A DNA stretch of 64,000 nt. It comes from Liopterus haemorrhoidalis. Its lineage: Eukaryota > Arthropoda > Insecta > Coleoptera > Dytiscidae. The notes beneath the pieces were generated by a model, which saw nothing but the letters and a program-made list of their open reading frames with translations, was not told where the DNA came from and ran no database searches. Below, one piece after another: positions 11,899 through 23,194 of this stretch (positions are counted from its first letter, which is position 1; every line of letters begins with the position of its first letter). Position numbers and translations under genes: made by a program. The stretch is from contig OZ020611.1 in the NCBI GenBank assembly GCA_963971575.1, positions 53,949,466 through 54,013,465 of the forward strand. Direction: 5' to 3'.

Positions 11899-12187
11899 GT
11901 TGGACCACCCTATTCCCTGTTACATTAAGGAATTTTACATTGTACATTTCATATTTAAATTTACCATTGACCAACCGTCTTTTTTATTTAAACACGATGT
12001 CTTAGTAATTTGGGAAAAAAATTATGATAACCCGAGTCTGCCCAAAGAATCGAATGGTAGTATTGAAATTTTCCGGAACAAACCGGAAGTACTGGATATC
12101 AAGGACAACTTTTTAGTGGATATCAAGGACAACTTTGATTTTTTAAATGATAACGTATGCCGAGTTGGGTGTCTTTGGAGCTTTTGA
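11899..12187 (+). pseudogene. Conserved unknown coding fragment, copy 1
   Basis: A 95-codon frame contains NGSIEIFRNKPEVLDIKDNF and a partial internal duplication of the LVDIKDNF segment. A related, more decayed stretch at 52484-52645 preserves the same nucleotides (CAAAGAATTGAATGGTAGTA type) and the IEIFRN/DIKDNF/LWKELF peptide words. Both copies lie inside hAT-like elements. I do not recognise the protein. Conservation of peptide words in two places suggests an old element-borne gene. Confidence 0.45.
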
Positions 12188-12237
12188 AAAGAAATAACTA
12201 TTACTTTTAACTAGATTTTTTAATATATTTTACGCTT

Positions 12238-13045
12238 TAACCTCTTAATCCGTGAATAAACAAACACATTTTTATTTTTGTAAAATCATTTAAAAGATTT
12301 TCGCCAAAAAGCGTTAGTTTCCCACCTTATCTCCTAGAGAGGTTGATCTAAAAATATGAAAAAATCTCCATTATGTACATTGTTGGAAACCGGATTAGTT
12401 CAACGGGAATTTTTTATCTGATAAGTTTTTCGAAAATATCGACTTTTTGTGTCGTTGAAAAATGTAATTATTAAAAAAAAATGTATTGTGATATCAAAAG
12501 AAAGTTCTTAAAACGTAGATTAAGGATCCAAATGATATTTAAAAAAAAAAATCTATATATATGTATATATATTTTAATATGTTTTCACAAATATACTAAA
12601 AAAATCACTGTCCCCTTTAATTGAAAGAGGTTAAACTAAAAAAACGGAAACAAATTCTAAGTAATGTACATAAAAAAATTAAAATATTGCAATTTTGATG
12701 TTTTTGACTTAATTATTTTTTTAATGCATGGCGAAATTATCGCTAATACAGTTATGGTTTTTTTGTATTTATGACTAAGGTAGTGTATATCTTTTTTGAA
12801 ATTAACAAAAAACATTTTAAAAAAGGATTTTTTAATCTAATTTTTTTTGTGACGAAATTTTTTGAAATTATTTAAATTTAGTTTTAAAAAATTAAATGGA
12901 AGCTCTTAGTACTCAAATATCTAAAAAAAAATTTTTTTTTAAACAGTTGATTTGTGATCATAGAAAAAATGTTGTCCTGAAATCCAACATTCTGTTGACT
13001 TCTTACACTTATTAAATACCTACAAAACCCTGACATGTATGAATA
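12238..13045 (+). mobile_element. HINE/DINE-1-like repeat, copy C (5'-truncated)
   Basis: Starts within the body (after the GTCT region) and shares GTTGATCTAAAAAT, AACGGGAATTTTT and AAAACGTAGATTAAGGA with the other copies. It keeps the 3' end: AATACCTACAAAACCCTGACATG at about 13013-13036 matches the terminal region of copies at 44.27 and 49.40 kb. Sits inside the 4.3-kb hAT-like element. Confidence 0.6.
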
Positions 13046-13547
13046 ATCACATTGCACATTAATTTTTGTTAATCAAACCAGGTAATATAAATTAACGTCA
13101 CGGGCCGCATGTGGCTCACGATCTGTAGTTTGCTCATTCCTATGCAATACTATATATCGGATTACGATTATTAAAACTACACTGCACAAATATTTGTTAA
13201 CATTAATATATATGCGTAAATATGTTTTATAAATGGACGGTTTCTGAATAAAAACAAAACAAGTGAAAAAGGATCACATTCTTAATAACATAAAAATTAT
13301 TCAAAACCGCCATGTTACCTCGTTCAATAGGACTTTGGTTAAACCGAGACATCTGGTCACTTCAGTTACATACATATGCAAATTATATAAAATGATTAAT
13401 CCAGTCTTTCAAAATCATTGACGTGTTTATATTTTGTATGTTATATTTATACTAGTTACTTTGTATAGGTAGTTTTGAGTTTTATTTTTTGAAATTTTTG
13501 TTTTCAGAAAATTTTATTATAAATCCTAAATAAATTGGTGCGTAATG

Positions 13548-14398
13548 CTTCTAACAAGTTGTTACTTTGTTAAAATACAAGTCAACTAAGCTAACAAGAG
13601 AATTTAAAAAAAAATAAATGGAGCGTATTTTCAACTGAAGTCAGTTATAGATATAATAGATGGAGCTATTTTTATATAAGTTATAATAAATTTTGCTTAA
13701 AATTATCTATATAGGTAACCCCTTTTAAGATTGCAGCGCCAAAGTTTCAAAATTGAAACTAACCAAATAGACAATAACAACTTTTTGATATATGGGCAAT
13801 ACGTTGTAATCTGACATTTAGACAGAATTTATTAATATTTTTGTCTTGATTTGTATTTGCTTAATAAATATCACACTTATGCCAAACAGATACAAAATCT
13901 AAAAACCCAAAAATATAAACACGTGCGTCAAAACAATAACAAACTTGTCTATTTGGTTAATTCAACATAATTTCGCAAGATAGAATCTCTGTTATGATCA
14001 TTTACCTATATGTTTTAGCATTAAATTTGTGATTATCTTTTTTTATGTAAATCATTTCTAACAATAGGAGTTTTGTTAAATTTTGTCCAATAATTAGAAT
14101 TCTTTTATTAGGAAAATCAAACTAATGTTTTAAATTGTTTGCAAGTTCCACTATTAAATTATTAGTTCTATTTTATTTTTAATAATGTTATTCTCGTTTT
14201 CTTTTAATCTAGTTATTAAATATCGTTTGCTTTGATCAATATATTTGGCTTTACAATTTTATCAAGGTATGCAATAAATAATATTTGATACTGCAATTGT
14301 ATAATTACTTACATAAGAAATTATGGTACTTTTATTTATATTTAATATTTTTTAGCTTAGTTGACTTGTATCTTAACAATGTCACAACTTGTTAGAAG
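13548..14398. mobile_element. Terminal-inverted-repeat element, 851 bp, class unassigned
   Basis: Left end CTTCTAACAAGTTGTTACTT and the inverted right end CTTCTAACAAGTTGTGACAT match for about 46 bp with few differences, continuing through ATACAAGTCAACTAAGCTAA. A second, internal inverted repeat built on AACCAAATAGACAA lies at about 13770 and 13930. No coding sequence. I could not see a clear target duplication, so the superfamily is open. Confidence 0.7.
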
Positions 14399-14691
14399 AT
14401 AGTGAAATATTTTTTCTCTTAAATTAATACTAATAATATTATATATGTGTAAATAATATATTTGTTGGATTTTACTTTTATATAATTGTATGTAAGTAAG
14501 TATTTAAAATGTTCTTAAATACCTAATTTGTGTAATACATTGCATTTGATATATAATTAAATTAGGCTTTGATAATGTTAAGGCAAACAGAATTAAAATA
14601 AAGCATACTTTAAAGCTTACTTTAGTCTAAAATAACAAAGATTGCGTAGATGTCATGAGTATATATAATATCTGATAGCCATATTACATTT

Positions 14692-15032
14692 ACAGACCCG
14701 GTATGTATCTTGACAGACCCAAACAGTGTTGCCAAGTTTCGGGTCTGTGAAGGTATATAGTGTATAGCGGGTCTGTATAAGTCGTATGGATTACAAATAT
14801 TTTATACAAGCCCGACACGCGCACCATCTTCACAGAAATTTCGTGAACTAAATTTGTATAAAAAAACACGTTCTACCGCTTTCCCAGACCCACCTGAAAC
14901 TCATTGCTAAAGATTGTTTGAGGCCTAATTCGTACTTCTAGCATAGAAAACGTTGTCAGACCCGATGCCGGGTCTGAGCTTGTCACTTTTGGTCTGGTAA
15001 CGCCTGCAGAGTATAGCGAGTTGGGTCTGTAT
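14692..15032. repeat. Cluster of CAGACCC/GGGTCTG motifs in both orientations
   Basis: Eight copies of the CAGACCC or GGGTCTG word occur in about 340 bp, several inside a longer shared string (GTATAGCG...GGGTCTGTATAAG at about 14760 and 15012). The cluster lies just inside the right end of the 4.3-kb element, where hAT elements often carry subterminal transposase-binding repeats. It could alternatively be the end of a separate nested repeat. Confidence 0.55.
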
Positions 15033-15041
15033 AAGCGGTGA

Positions 15042-15047
<6 letters not shown>

Positions 15048-15118
<71 letters not shown>
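15048..15118. repeat. (TA)n microsatellite, about 70 bp
   Basis: Pure TA run next to the right end of the 4.3-kb hAT-like element. It produces IYIYIY reading frames which are artefacts. Confidence 0.95.
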
Positions 15119-15121
<3 letters not shown>

Positions 15122-15302
15122 TGGGGCCCCGCAACTCAAGTTTTGCCCCAGGCCCCGCAAATGCTAGGGGCGGCCCTGTTGATTCATATAGTTCTTTAAA
15201 GGACAAATCTAGAGAAATAGGTCTAGAAATTAACGTAGATAACAACAAATATCTGAAAGCAGGGTAGATCAACTCTGTCAAAAAGATTAATATAAGAGTT
15301 TT

Positions 15303-16630
15303 ATAGGTATGACCACAAAAAATCCTCACAACGTCACTCATATGTCTGTCTCTCTGTCTGTCTGAACAGTTGAAACTGTAGCCAAACGGCTGAACACAGA
15401 AAGTGAAAATTTGGCATGCCCTGTACCCACAACTCTTTGACCCACTTTTAGGAAAAATACTGAGTTATAAAAAAACACCAAGAAATAAATATAAATAAAT
15501 GAAAAAATTTATATCTTTTTTTAAATTTTGAGTGGGGTATCCAATGAAATCTCTTACTGCGTGAATAAATAAAGAAATATTTATTTTTAAAAAATCAATT
15601 TTTCTATGGGTTTTTCGCCAAAAATATGTCAAAAGACTTTTGTTACCCACCCTATTTCCCAGAGGGGTTGATCTAAAAAACTGAAAAAAGTCTCACTTTG
15701 TACATTGTTGGGAACATAAATAGTTCAACAGGAATTTTTGATCAGATTTGTTTTCTGAAAAATATCGATGTTTGTGGGTCGTTGAAAAAAATAAGTATTT
15801 TTGTAAAATTTATTATGTGGCATCAAAAGACAGCTTTTAAGACGTAAATTAAGAAATGGAAAAAGTATTTTTTTTTTTTATTTTGACACATTTTTTTCTA
15901 GAAGTGTACAAAAAAAATGATTCTCCCGCACCATTTAACGCGAAGGGGTTAAATTAAAATCTGAATAAAATCTAAGTAATATACATTGTTCTAAACCGGA
16001 AACGTACGAGAGGAATTTTTGATCAGATTTCGTTTTTGGAAAATACTGCAATTTTTGCATTTTTGACAAAATTAATTACTTTTTCAATTCATGGCTAAAT
16101 TACGGTTAAAAATGTTATGGATTTTTTCTATTTATGGTTAAGATAGTGTCATTTGATATCTTTTTTTGAAATTAAAAATATATTAAAAAACATTAGACTT
16201 CGCCCACTATTGTATGTTATAATTCAACCTATTGTTTGAATTACTTTAGTTTTTTGTTTTTAAGGTATCATAGAGGAATAAATTTATAGTAATTAAATAC
16301 TTATAAATCAAATAGCAATTTATTAATAGTGCGAAATACGTTTTGTGAAATTGAAAAAAATTAAGCCATTTATCAATTTATTTCTAATTATATTAATTTA
16401 ATGAAGACTTGAATACGAAGCAAATGCAGAAAAAATAAAAACGCTGGGATTTATTAATTTAAATTTTATATGACGAAATTTTCGCAAATTATTTAATATT
16501 TGCTTTAAAAAAATAAATGAAAGCTCTTAGTGCTCAAATAACGAATAAAAATGATTATCAAAAAACTATTGATTTTGATGCTATAATAGAACAAATATTC
16601 CTAGTCTTTTAAAACTGTTACTTTTTCAAG
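15303..16630 (+). mobile_element. HINE/DINE-1-like repeat, copy D
   Basis: Starts TTTTATAGGTATGACCACAA, then TGTCTGTCTCTCTGTCTGTC, AATTTGGCATGCCC and TTAGGAAAAATACTGAG, followed by the long AT-rich body shared with copies B, C and G. The 3' subterminal repeat and hairpin are absent; the body gives way to a piggyBac-type remnant at about 16635. Confidence 0.6.
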
Positions 16631-16634
16631 TTAA

Positions 16635-17053
16635 TTTTACCTAGTTACTTTTAAAACTGAATCAGAACGTTACTTCATGAATGTTCATATATGCCACATA
16701 CACAGCAATGGATCCTGCAGTATCTTAAGTAATAGATTTGAGGATATCAAGCGGAATTTACACTTCAACGATAACTCTGAATTTATTGAGAAAGGACAAC
16801 TAGAAGATACGACCTTTTCTTTAAAAAATTCGAGAGCGACTGATTTATATCCCTAATGAAGAACACCTAGCAATTGACGAGCAAATAATACGGAATAATT
16901 TTCTTTTGTAACATAATATAGAATCATACTGTTCCATGTATGACACAAAATATGTTAAATATATTTTTTAAATTAATTTTTCTATCAATAAGAACCAATT
17001 CCTAATGCCCATGAATTATTTCAGCCAAAAATAAAAATTCATGCAGTAAAGGG
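16635..17053 (+). mobile_element. piggyBac-type MITE, copy 2, left end missing
   Basis: Same family as 6256-6764 but opposite orientation. It keeps the transposase fragment (ATGGATCCTGCAG... GATATCAAGCGGAATTT) and the right end TGCAGTAAAGGG followed by TTAA (17054-17057). The left terminal repeat is gone; homology starts just before ACTTTTAAAACTGAATCAGA. Confidence 0.75.
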
Positions 17054-17057
17054 TTAA

Positions 17058-17600
17058 GCTGGCTTCTTAATGCTGGTCAGACCATATTCCCAATACTCAT
17101 CTTTGGGAATTGACAGCACAATAACCTATCCACTTGGAAATCCAGAGAAGAAAGTGGGGTTAGATTGGTCATACCCTCCGGAAGGCAGTGAACGATGTCT
17201 CTTGAATGGCACTAGAGTGGAACCTTCAGGCAATTCGTCGTATAAGTCGCCCTGTATCCACATGGAGGAGAACGATACATACAGAATTTGATGTCTACGA
17301 AACTATCTGGCACCACGTGAAGAAGTTTGCTCTTTGCAAGACTTGATGTCACAATTTTAAATTCAGTGAAAATTGTACATAAATCTATTAAATATTTCAC
17401 CCTGAGCATAATACTATTGCGAATATTTGTCATGTCATAAAGTCGCCATAAAATCACAATTTTATTTTATGAACTTTTGAAGTAACATCAATAAAATATT
17501 TACATACTTTCAATCAAAGAATTTCGCAAAAATTTTATGCATTGCATAGGACTGTCAAATAAATTTTGTTTTATTAGAAGAAAGTTTTGCAAGACAAATT
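17058..17600. other. Unassigned sequence with one short unexplained frame
   Basis: A 73-codon plus-strand frame at 17070-17291 has a less AT-biased composition than its surroundings (ITYPLGNPEKKVGLDWSYPP). I do not recognise it and it has no partner exon or element ends nearby. The rest is AT-rich. Confidence 0.35.
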
Positions 17601-17607
17601 TATACAA

Positions 17608-19470
17608 GAACTAGCTGAAAACCCGTGCTTCGCTACGGTATCTTGATGGTCTCATGGAGCACAGGAGATACGACGGGTTTCTCCCGAATTTCATATCTCT
17701 TTGTCAAGGGACGCTCTATCGAATAAAATATACCAATTTACTCCTTAAGGAATGAAATTTAAAAAAACTGTCAAACGCTTTCTAAATAGAAACCTATGTA
17801 CCAAAATGAAGTGTTATAACTCAGGAAATACAAAGCTTTTTATAATTCATCCCGAATGCATATTCATCAATTTAGGGGTTGATTAGGGCAAACACGTGAA
17901 TTTTTGTTTTAAACATTTGTATGGGTATAATATGTAAGCAAAAACCAAGTCGATATCTTATTGAGCCTAAGAGATATTGAGGCATTCCTAAATCAAATCT
18001 CACCTCATTTGACCACTTAAAATTGGAATTAAGAAAAATCTCTTCTTATGACCAATAAGTCATGGAGCGAATGTAAGCTTCGAATTTCATGTCTTAATAT
18101 CCATTGGATTTTCTATCGAATAAAAAATACCAATTTACCCCTTTAGGGCTGAAACTTAAAAAAACTGTCAAAACACTTGTTTTTGAAAAGATTTTGAAAA
18201 AGGTGTTTTAAAAAAGGTACGTATATGCCAAAGATGAATGTTATATCTCAACAAACAGGAAACTACGGATACTATAATTCATCCCGTTTGGAGTGAATTG
18301 GGACGAAATCATAATTTAAAAAAAAAATTATTGTATGTTATTGTATGTATGTTTAAATTTTTTAGTTCCTTAGAAATCGACTTTCGAAGAATCTCTTGTT
18401 AGTGGGTACTTGCGTCATGGAAGGAATCAACTTTGCGAATTTCATATATCTATGTCAAAGAAACGTTCTATCGAATAAAAATATCCATTAAGGGTGCATT
18501 TTAAAAAACTGTCAAATCCATTTCGGGACATTTTAAAAAGACACCTATTTGCCAAAAAAGAATGTTATAACTCAACAAATACATAAAATATGACGGGATA
18601 TATAATTCAACCCGAATATACATAGATTTACCCCTTTACGGATTGATTAGGATAAAATCTTGAAATAAGTTTTTCGATATTTGCATGGGTAATCTTTGTA
18701 AGGAAAAACTAAATCGATATCTTATTGGTCCTAAGAGATATTAAGGAATCCTTGAAATCACACCTCCTCTTTTCACCTTTTAGGGGTGAAATTAAAAAAA
18801 AATGACAAAACCATTTCGAAATATTTTAAGAAGACACCTACATATGTTCCAAAAAGTAATGTTGCAACTAAACGAACACAGGAAAAAAGACGGGATGCAT
18901 AATTCACCCCGACTGTAGATTTACCCCTTTAGGCATTGATCAGGACAAAATCATGAAATAAATTTTTCGGCATTTGTATGGGTAGTATTTGTAAGCAAAA
19001 ACCAAGTCGGTATCTTATTAGTCTTCACATTAAAATCACAATTTACCTTTGTTCATCCTTTTGGGGTGAAATTTAAAAAAAAGGGTCAAAATCATTTCAA
19101 AATATTTTAAAAAGACACCTATGTGCCAAAAAGGAATGTTGCAACTAAACAAACACAGGAAATACGAAGGGATGTATAGTTCAGCCGAATTGTAGAATCA
19201 CCCCTTTAAGGGCTGATTAGGATAAAATCCTGAAATAGTAGTCTGGTCCTGGTAGTCTTTGTAAGCAAAAACCAAGTCGATATCTTATTGATCCTAGGAG
19301 ATATTAAGGAATCCTTGAAATCACAATTCATCCCATTTCATCCTTTAAGGGTGAAATTTTAAATAACTGTCAAAACCATTTCGAGATATCTTATAAATAC
19401 ACCTATGTACCAAAAATGAATGTTAAAACTCGACAAACACAAAAAAAAAATAGTCTCCAATTTTATTAAT
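17608..19470 (+). repeat. Interspersed repeat with CCCGTGCTTCGC head and internal ~330-bp sub-repeats
   Basis: Starts with CTAGCTGAAAACCCGTGCTT + CGCTACGG and ends with AATTTTATTAATATAGATAA. Between them about five or six diverged copies of one unit follow each other, each with words such as CTATCGAATAAAA, AAAAAACTGTCAAA, GACACCTA.GT.CCAAAA, ATAATTCA.CCCGAA and AAGCAAAAACCAAGTCGATA. No open frame survives. Repeats with this head are frequent in arthropod genomes; I do not assign a class. A second member is at 28363-29785. Confidence 0.65.
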
Positions 19471-19479
19471 ATAGATAAC

Positions 19480-20080
19480 TTGAATCCACCATGAAATCAT
19501 AGCGCGAGCCACCTGTAGCTCGCGGGTCGCATATAGTCGCATATATCTCTGTTTTAGATTATGTTTATACTGGATAAGTATGTCACCTCAATCGAACTGG
19601 ATACATTTTATATTTGTAAGTACGCTTTATTCACAATATAACGGAACTCAAGCTGAGTATTTAACATGACACAAAAATTTAGAGAAAACTTTTTAAAAAT
19701 GTGAATAATATTCAAATGATTTACACACGTGCGTTATCGAATTTACAATCTTGACAAAATGCTGACCTTTGAACGTAATACCTTGGTTAGTTATTTATTT
19801 GAAGATTTGTTTCTAATATTTTCCATAAATTAATTATCACCAAAATAGAAGCGGATATAAAGATAGGGCGTTCTTAAATTTCATGTGGGACAGCCTATTT
19901 GGTCTGAGTTCACTTATATTTCTATTACATAAATAAAATGAATCATAAAAAATATATAGATCGAATTTGGTAGGTCGTCCGCCTCTGCACAAAAAAATAT
20001 TAAGTACCAATATTATAATTCTTAACAACCTTGACTGAATCTGAATTTTCAGGAGTTCAGGGTCTTTTTAATAAAAAATA
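19480..20080. other. Unassigned sequence, no gene seen
   Basis: Contains a GC-rich patch at about 19497-19535 (CGCGAGCCACCTGTAGCTCG) and AT-rich sequence. No reading frame or ends supported. Confidence 0.5.
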
Positions 20081-20137
20081 TCTTATATGTTGCTAACTCT
20101 TGATTTGTGGAATTTTGCTGGCTGTGTTTAAGAGACG

Positions 20138-20345
20138 GATGTCAATCCGCTACTGGTTTGGGACGATATGAAGACAGTCTTCCCTAACTTATATAAAATT
20201 GCTCAAAAATTCTTGTCTGTAGTAGCGACGTCAGTTCCTTCAGAGCACTTATATTCGAAAGCAGGAGCCACTGTAAGCAGAGACAGAAATAGGTTTCTGG
20301 GCAAAGGCTTACTAAACTGCTTTTTCTGCTTGCAATGAAGAAGAG
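20138..20345 (+). pseudogene. hAT transposase C-terminal dimerisation region, fragment
   Basis: Reads VWDDMKTVFPNLYKIAQKFL then SVVATSVPSEHLYSKAG, matching the hATC pattern (Y..L...A...L.I.ATSVPSER.FS.AG) followed by ISRDRNR.L-type residues. Frame breaks after about 65 codons. The same region with slightly different residues is on the minus strand at 30706-30930. Confidence 0.8.
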
Positions 20346-20504
20346 CGTAGTTTAGTTATATTTTAAACAATCACTCAGACCTACAGGCGCCATTGCCTTA
20401 ACATTTTTTAATTCCAACCTGACATAAAATTTCAAAGGTGCAAACTACTGAAATCAAAATTACCCCTTAGTTTGTTTTTAAAAAAGTGAACAGCATATAT
20501 ATGT

Positions 20505-21123
20505 AGGCTATTCCAGTGGCGTACAAAGGGAGGGGGCCCGGGCCCCCCCTAAGAAAGAAGGAAATATAAATAAAAACATACAAACACACTAGAAAGTTTT
20601 AAAAATAGAGAAGAAGACCTTTTTTTTAGGTCATCACCTTATATTTTCATAATTTAAATCATTTTGTCTTCCGGGCCCCCCCTAACAAAAATTTCTGTGT
20701 GCGCTACTGGGCTATTCCAAAAGTTTAAGTGGAACTAGATTTTGAAATCTAGTAATTTTTATCTATTATTTCAGACTTTTGGTCATTTTATTCAAGCTTT
20801 GTAAATCATACTCACATTGCAAATTCTATATTAAATTAATTGTCATTGTAAAATATCCTTTTCATTGCATTACAATTTGTCATTCTTAATAAAAATTTAT
20901 TTGTTTTGTCCTCAAAATATATAAAAAAGTATTAAAATTTTTAATATATGTAATTTTTTTTCCATGGTTTCACTCACAGAACAGTTTCACTGTTGGAATT
21001 TTAAATTTTCACATACCAACCTGAAAAATGAAATAATCCAAGCAAGGTCCGTTCTCGTGACTCGTGACAACCTAAAAGAATGAAATTCCCATTTATTTCC
21101 GCTTAAAGGTTTGGAATAGCCTT
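20505..21123 (-). mobile_element. Tc1/mariner-type MITE (GGCTATTCC family), copy 1, split by a hAT MITE
   Basis: Inverted ends GGCTATTCCAAAAGTTTAAG + TGGAACTAG and CTTAAAGG TTTGGAATAGCC. Homologous to 30164-30551 and 46661-47067 (shared words TTAGGTTGTCACG, CTTGCTTGG, CCATGG TTTCACTCACAGAAC). The left end is cut by a 196-bp hAT-type MITE whose 8-bp duplication GGCTATTC is made of the end sequence itself. Confidence 0.8.
20514..20709. mobile_element. hAT-type MITE, 196 bp, nested in the mariner-type MITE
   Basis: Ends CAGTGGCGTACAAAGG and, inverted, CAGTAGCGCACACAGA, each followed inward by a run GGGGGGCCCGG-type. Flanked by exact GGCTATTC (20506-20513 and 20710-20717). Non-coding. Confidence 0.88.
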
Positions 21124-21333
21124 TATACTTTAATCTATTTATTATTGTAAAACCATTAAATTGTTGTTATAAGAATAAAATGTTTTTTACGTTTTATAGA
21201 ATATATATTAATTTTTCTTTTCGATACTTGAATATATCGATATTTTGTTTCGATACGATACCGGTATCGATACTTTTTATTCGATATTATCGAGACCCAA
21301 ATATCGATACTTTCTCAGTATCGCATATCCCTA

Positions 21334-22300
21334 TATCAACACAGGAACCCCTGTGAATAGCACCCTCCCCAGCAATTGGTAAATACGGCCCTGCTGGCAA
21401 GGGTCGCAATATAAAACCTTGCTAGGGCCCTATTTTCCTTACTCCATCACTAGACGTCGAACATTTTTGCAATACTTTCGTTTGTAACTGAAAAGTAAAA
21501 ATCATGGGAAATGATACATTTCAGTTTTGCAAATAATTATATTCGCTAATTAGGAGTGCGAAAAATTTAACGACAAGAATCTTGTTAAAACAATTATAGT
21601 CTACCCACAATGATTGTGCAAATACAATAAAATTAATATCACAATCATAAAGAAAAGAAAGTAAAAACACCTTTTATTGTCCACTACCAAATAGGAATCA
21701 TGTAACACCAACAGCATCCATATACATAAACAAACTATAAATCTATCCTAGATTATTTAAAATTCAGTGTACGTAACAATATGCATTTTAATGAGATTAT
21801 ATTGTATAAATATATTGGAAAACTGCTTTAAATGCATACCCGTATGAAACTTCACCTAGTTTACTGTTATCAATGGTAAAATTGCGTGTACACTGATTTA
21901 ATCATAATCTAGGTCATTATTTTTTCTCACTAGATCAATTAATTAATTATGTGTCAACAGTTTGAAGATTTTGCGAAAATTTTGATGGAATTATTTAGAT
22001 AAAATTGTCTATGTAATTTTGCTCTCACTAAGCATTTTGACTAGGAAATGTAGGAAATTAATAGTGTAGTATTTCCCACGTTTTTATTAGTAATGTCAAG
22101 TTGGTATGTAAAATATACCTTTTTTCTTTTTTTCCTTTAATATATACAGAAAACAAACTGCTACAGATACTATAATTCCGGCTTCTTCTTCTCATCCTTA
22201 CAATATTAAATTATCGGCACTGCATAGTTACATATACAGATTAATTAAAGTACTTTCAAGAAGAAAAAAAAAAAAAAAATAAATAAATAAATAAAGTACT
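21334..22300. other. AT-rich sequence, no gene seen
   Basis: Includes a GC-richer patch at 21360-21435 (CGGCCCTGCTGGCAAGGGTC) that resembles a hAT-type end but has no partner, and an A-rich run with AAAT units at 22262-22297 that may be the tail of a retroposon. Nothing else supported. Confidence 0.5.
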
Positions 22301-22301
22301 G

Positions 22302-22469
22302 ATGCTAGATAAAAAGTTGAAACAATTTCCGCTGAAATCGGTGATGCAGAATTTTATTATAGTCCTTAAGTGGGCCCGTTAATCTAGTTTTTTTTCTGAA
22401 GAATTTTGTGTATCTCTTAAAATGAAGGAGCTATTCGAGGTGCGGCGTTTCAAACAAACACCCTGTATA
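22302..22469 (+). repeat. Interspersed repeat ending CACCCTGTATA, copy 2
   Basis: Second copy of the unit at 8641-8818, same orientation, with GTTTCAAACAAACACCCTGT at its right end. It follows an A-rich run. Confidence 0.65.
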
Positions 22470-23194
22470 GGGACCTTCATACTTAAATGTCATAATTTAA
22501 AGCTGTTACCTTCCGTATGTCACAGTATTTTTTATTTTAATTCGGACAAAACCCGAATAATAACAAGTCATATTTTATATCGCTCAGTCGCGAAAACAGC
22601 GCAGTTTCTCATTTTGCGTCATAACTTCAATGACAAACTTAGTGGCGAAAAAATAACTAAATCGATTTTATGTCCTAAAGCCATTTATAACTATGTGAAT
22701 TATAGACTAATATTGCTCTTTACTCTTTTATTTTACTAAAACATACCTTTTGAAGTCATATTTAGTTTGTGATCGATAGTCATTTTCAAGATTTACAAAT
22801 TTTAAAAGTGTTTATTTAATATAGGGACATGTGTATTGGTATCCCTGAATAAAAAGATGTTTACATTTATCATTTAATAATACGTCTGTTGTGTTTTGAT
22901 ACTGACTAGTGTTCAAATATCTAACTTATAGTAATTTCTAAAAACCTTTTTTATTTAGTTTGTTGTTTATAGCAGTTTTGTGTTTAGTTATATGTTTTCT
23001 TATAGATTTTCTTATTTGATTTTTTGTGTACTGCATAGTTTTTAGGTTATACTCAACTTATTTTTATTTTCTTTTCTTTGATCATATTTTTGGATTTCTA
23101 TCAGTCCTTTGTAGGACTATTTTGCCTATTAGAATAGTTTATTTGTTTCTATTCTGTTCTTATTCTTATATTTTCATTTCATGTCGATACAAGT
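22470..23194. other. AT-rich sequence, no convincing gene
   Basis: Short frames at 22422-22739 and 23026-23268 overlap repeat ends and are T-rich; I do not accept them as genes. Confidence 0.5.

Larger units (their letters stand above)
10848..15178. mobile_element. hAT-like element, 4.33 kb, with perfect 8-bp target duplication
   Basis: Left end CAGGGCCGCCCCTAGGCT and right end CTAGGGGCGGCCCTG are inverted, and both flanks are TTGATTCA (10840-10847 and 15179-15186), so the whole 4.3 kb moved or was filled as one unit. No recognisable hAT transposase is left; the interior holds a HINE, a TIR element (13548-14398), TA arrays and a fragment with a conserved peptide. The near-end segments contain repeated GCCCCAGGCCCCGC on both sides, continuing the inverted repeat imperfectly. 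Confidence 0.85.
20083..21333 (+). mobile_element. hAT remnant (transposase C-terminus plus one end), interrupted twice
   Basis: Order: hAT transposase C-terminus (about 20138-20338), downstream sequence, a mariner-type MITE (20505-21123) that itself contains a hAT-type MITE, then the element's end rich in GTATCGATAC/ATATCGATA palindromes, finishing GTATCGCATATCCCTA at about 21333. The same arrangement, inverted and with its own MITE of the same family at the same point, is at 29956-30930. The shared insertion point implies that the MITE entered before these two copies separated. Confidence 0.75.

Noticed and set aside
15048..15118. Protein with IYIYIY repeats (frames 14873-15341)
   Set aside because: Translation of a TA dinucleotide run together with hAT-end sequence.
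17070..17291. Small gene (ITYPLGNPEKKVGLDWSYPP)
   Set aside because: Composition is suggestive but there is no family, no second exon and no comparable copy; left as unassigned.
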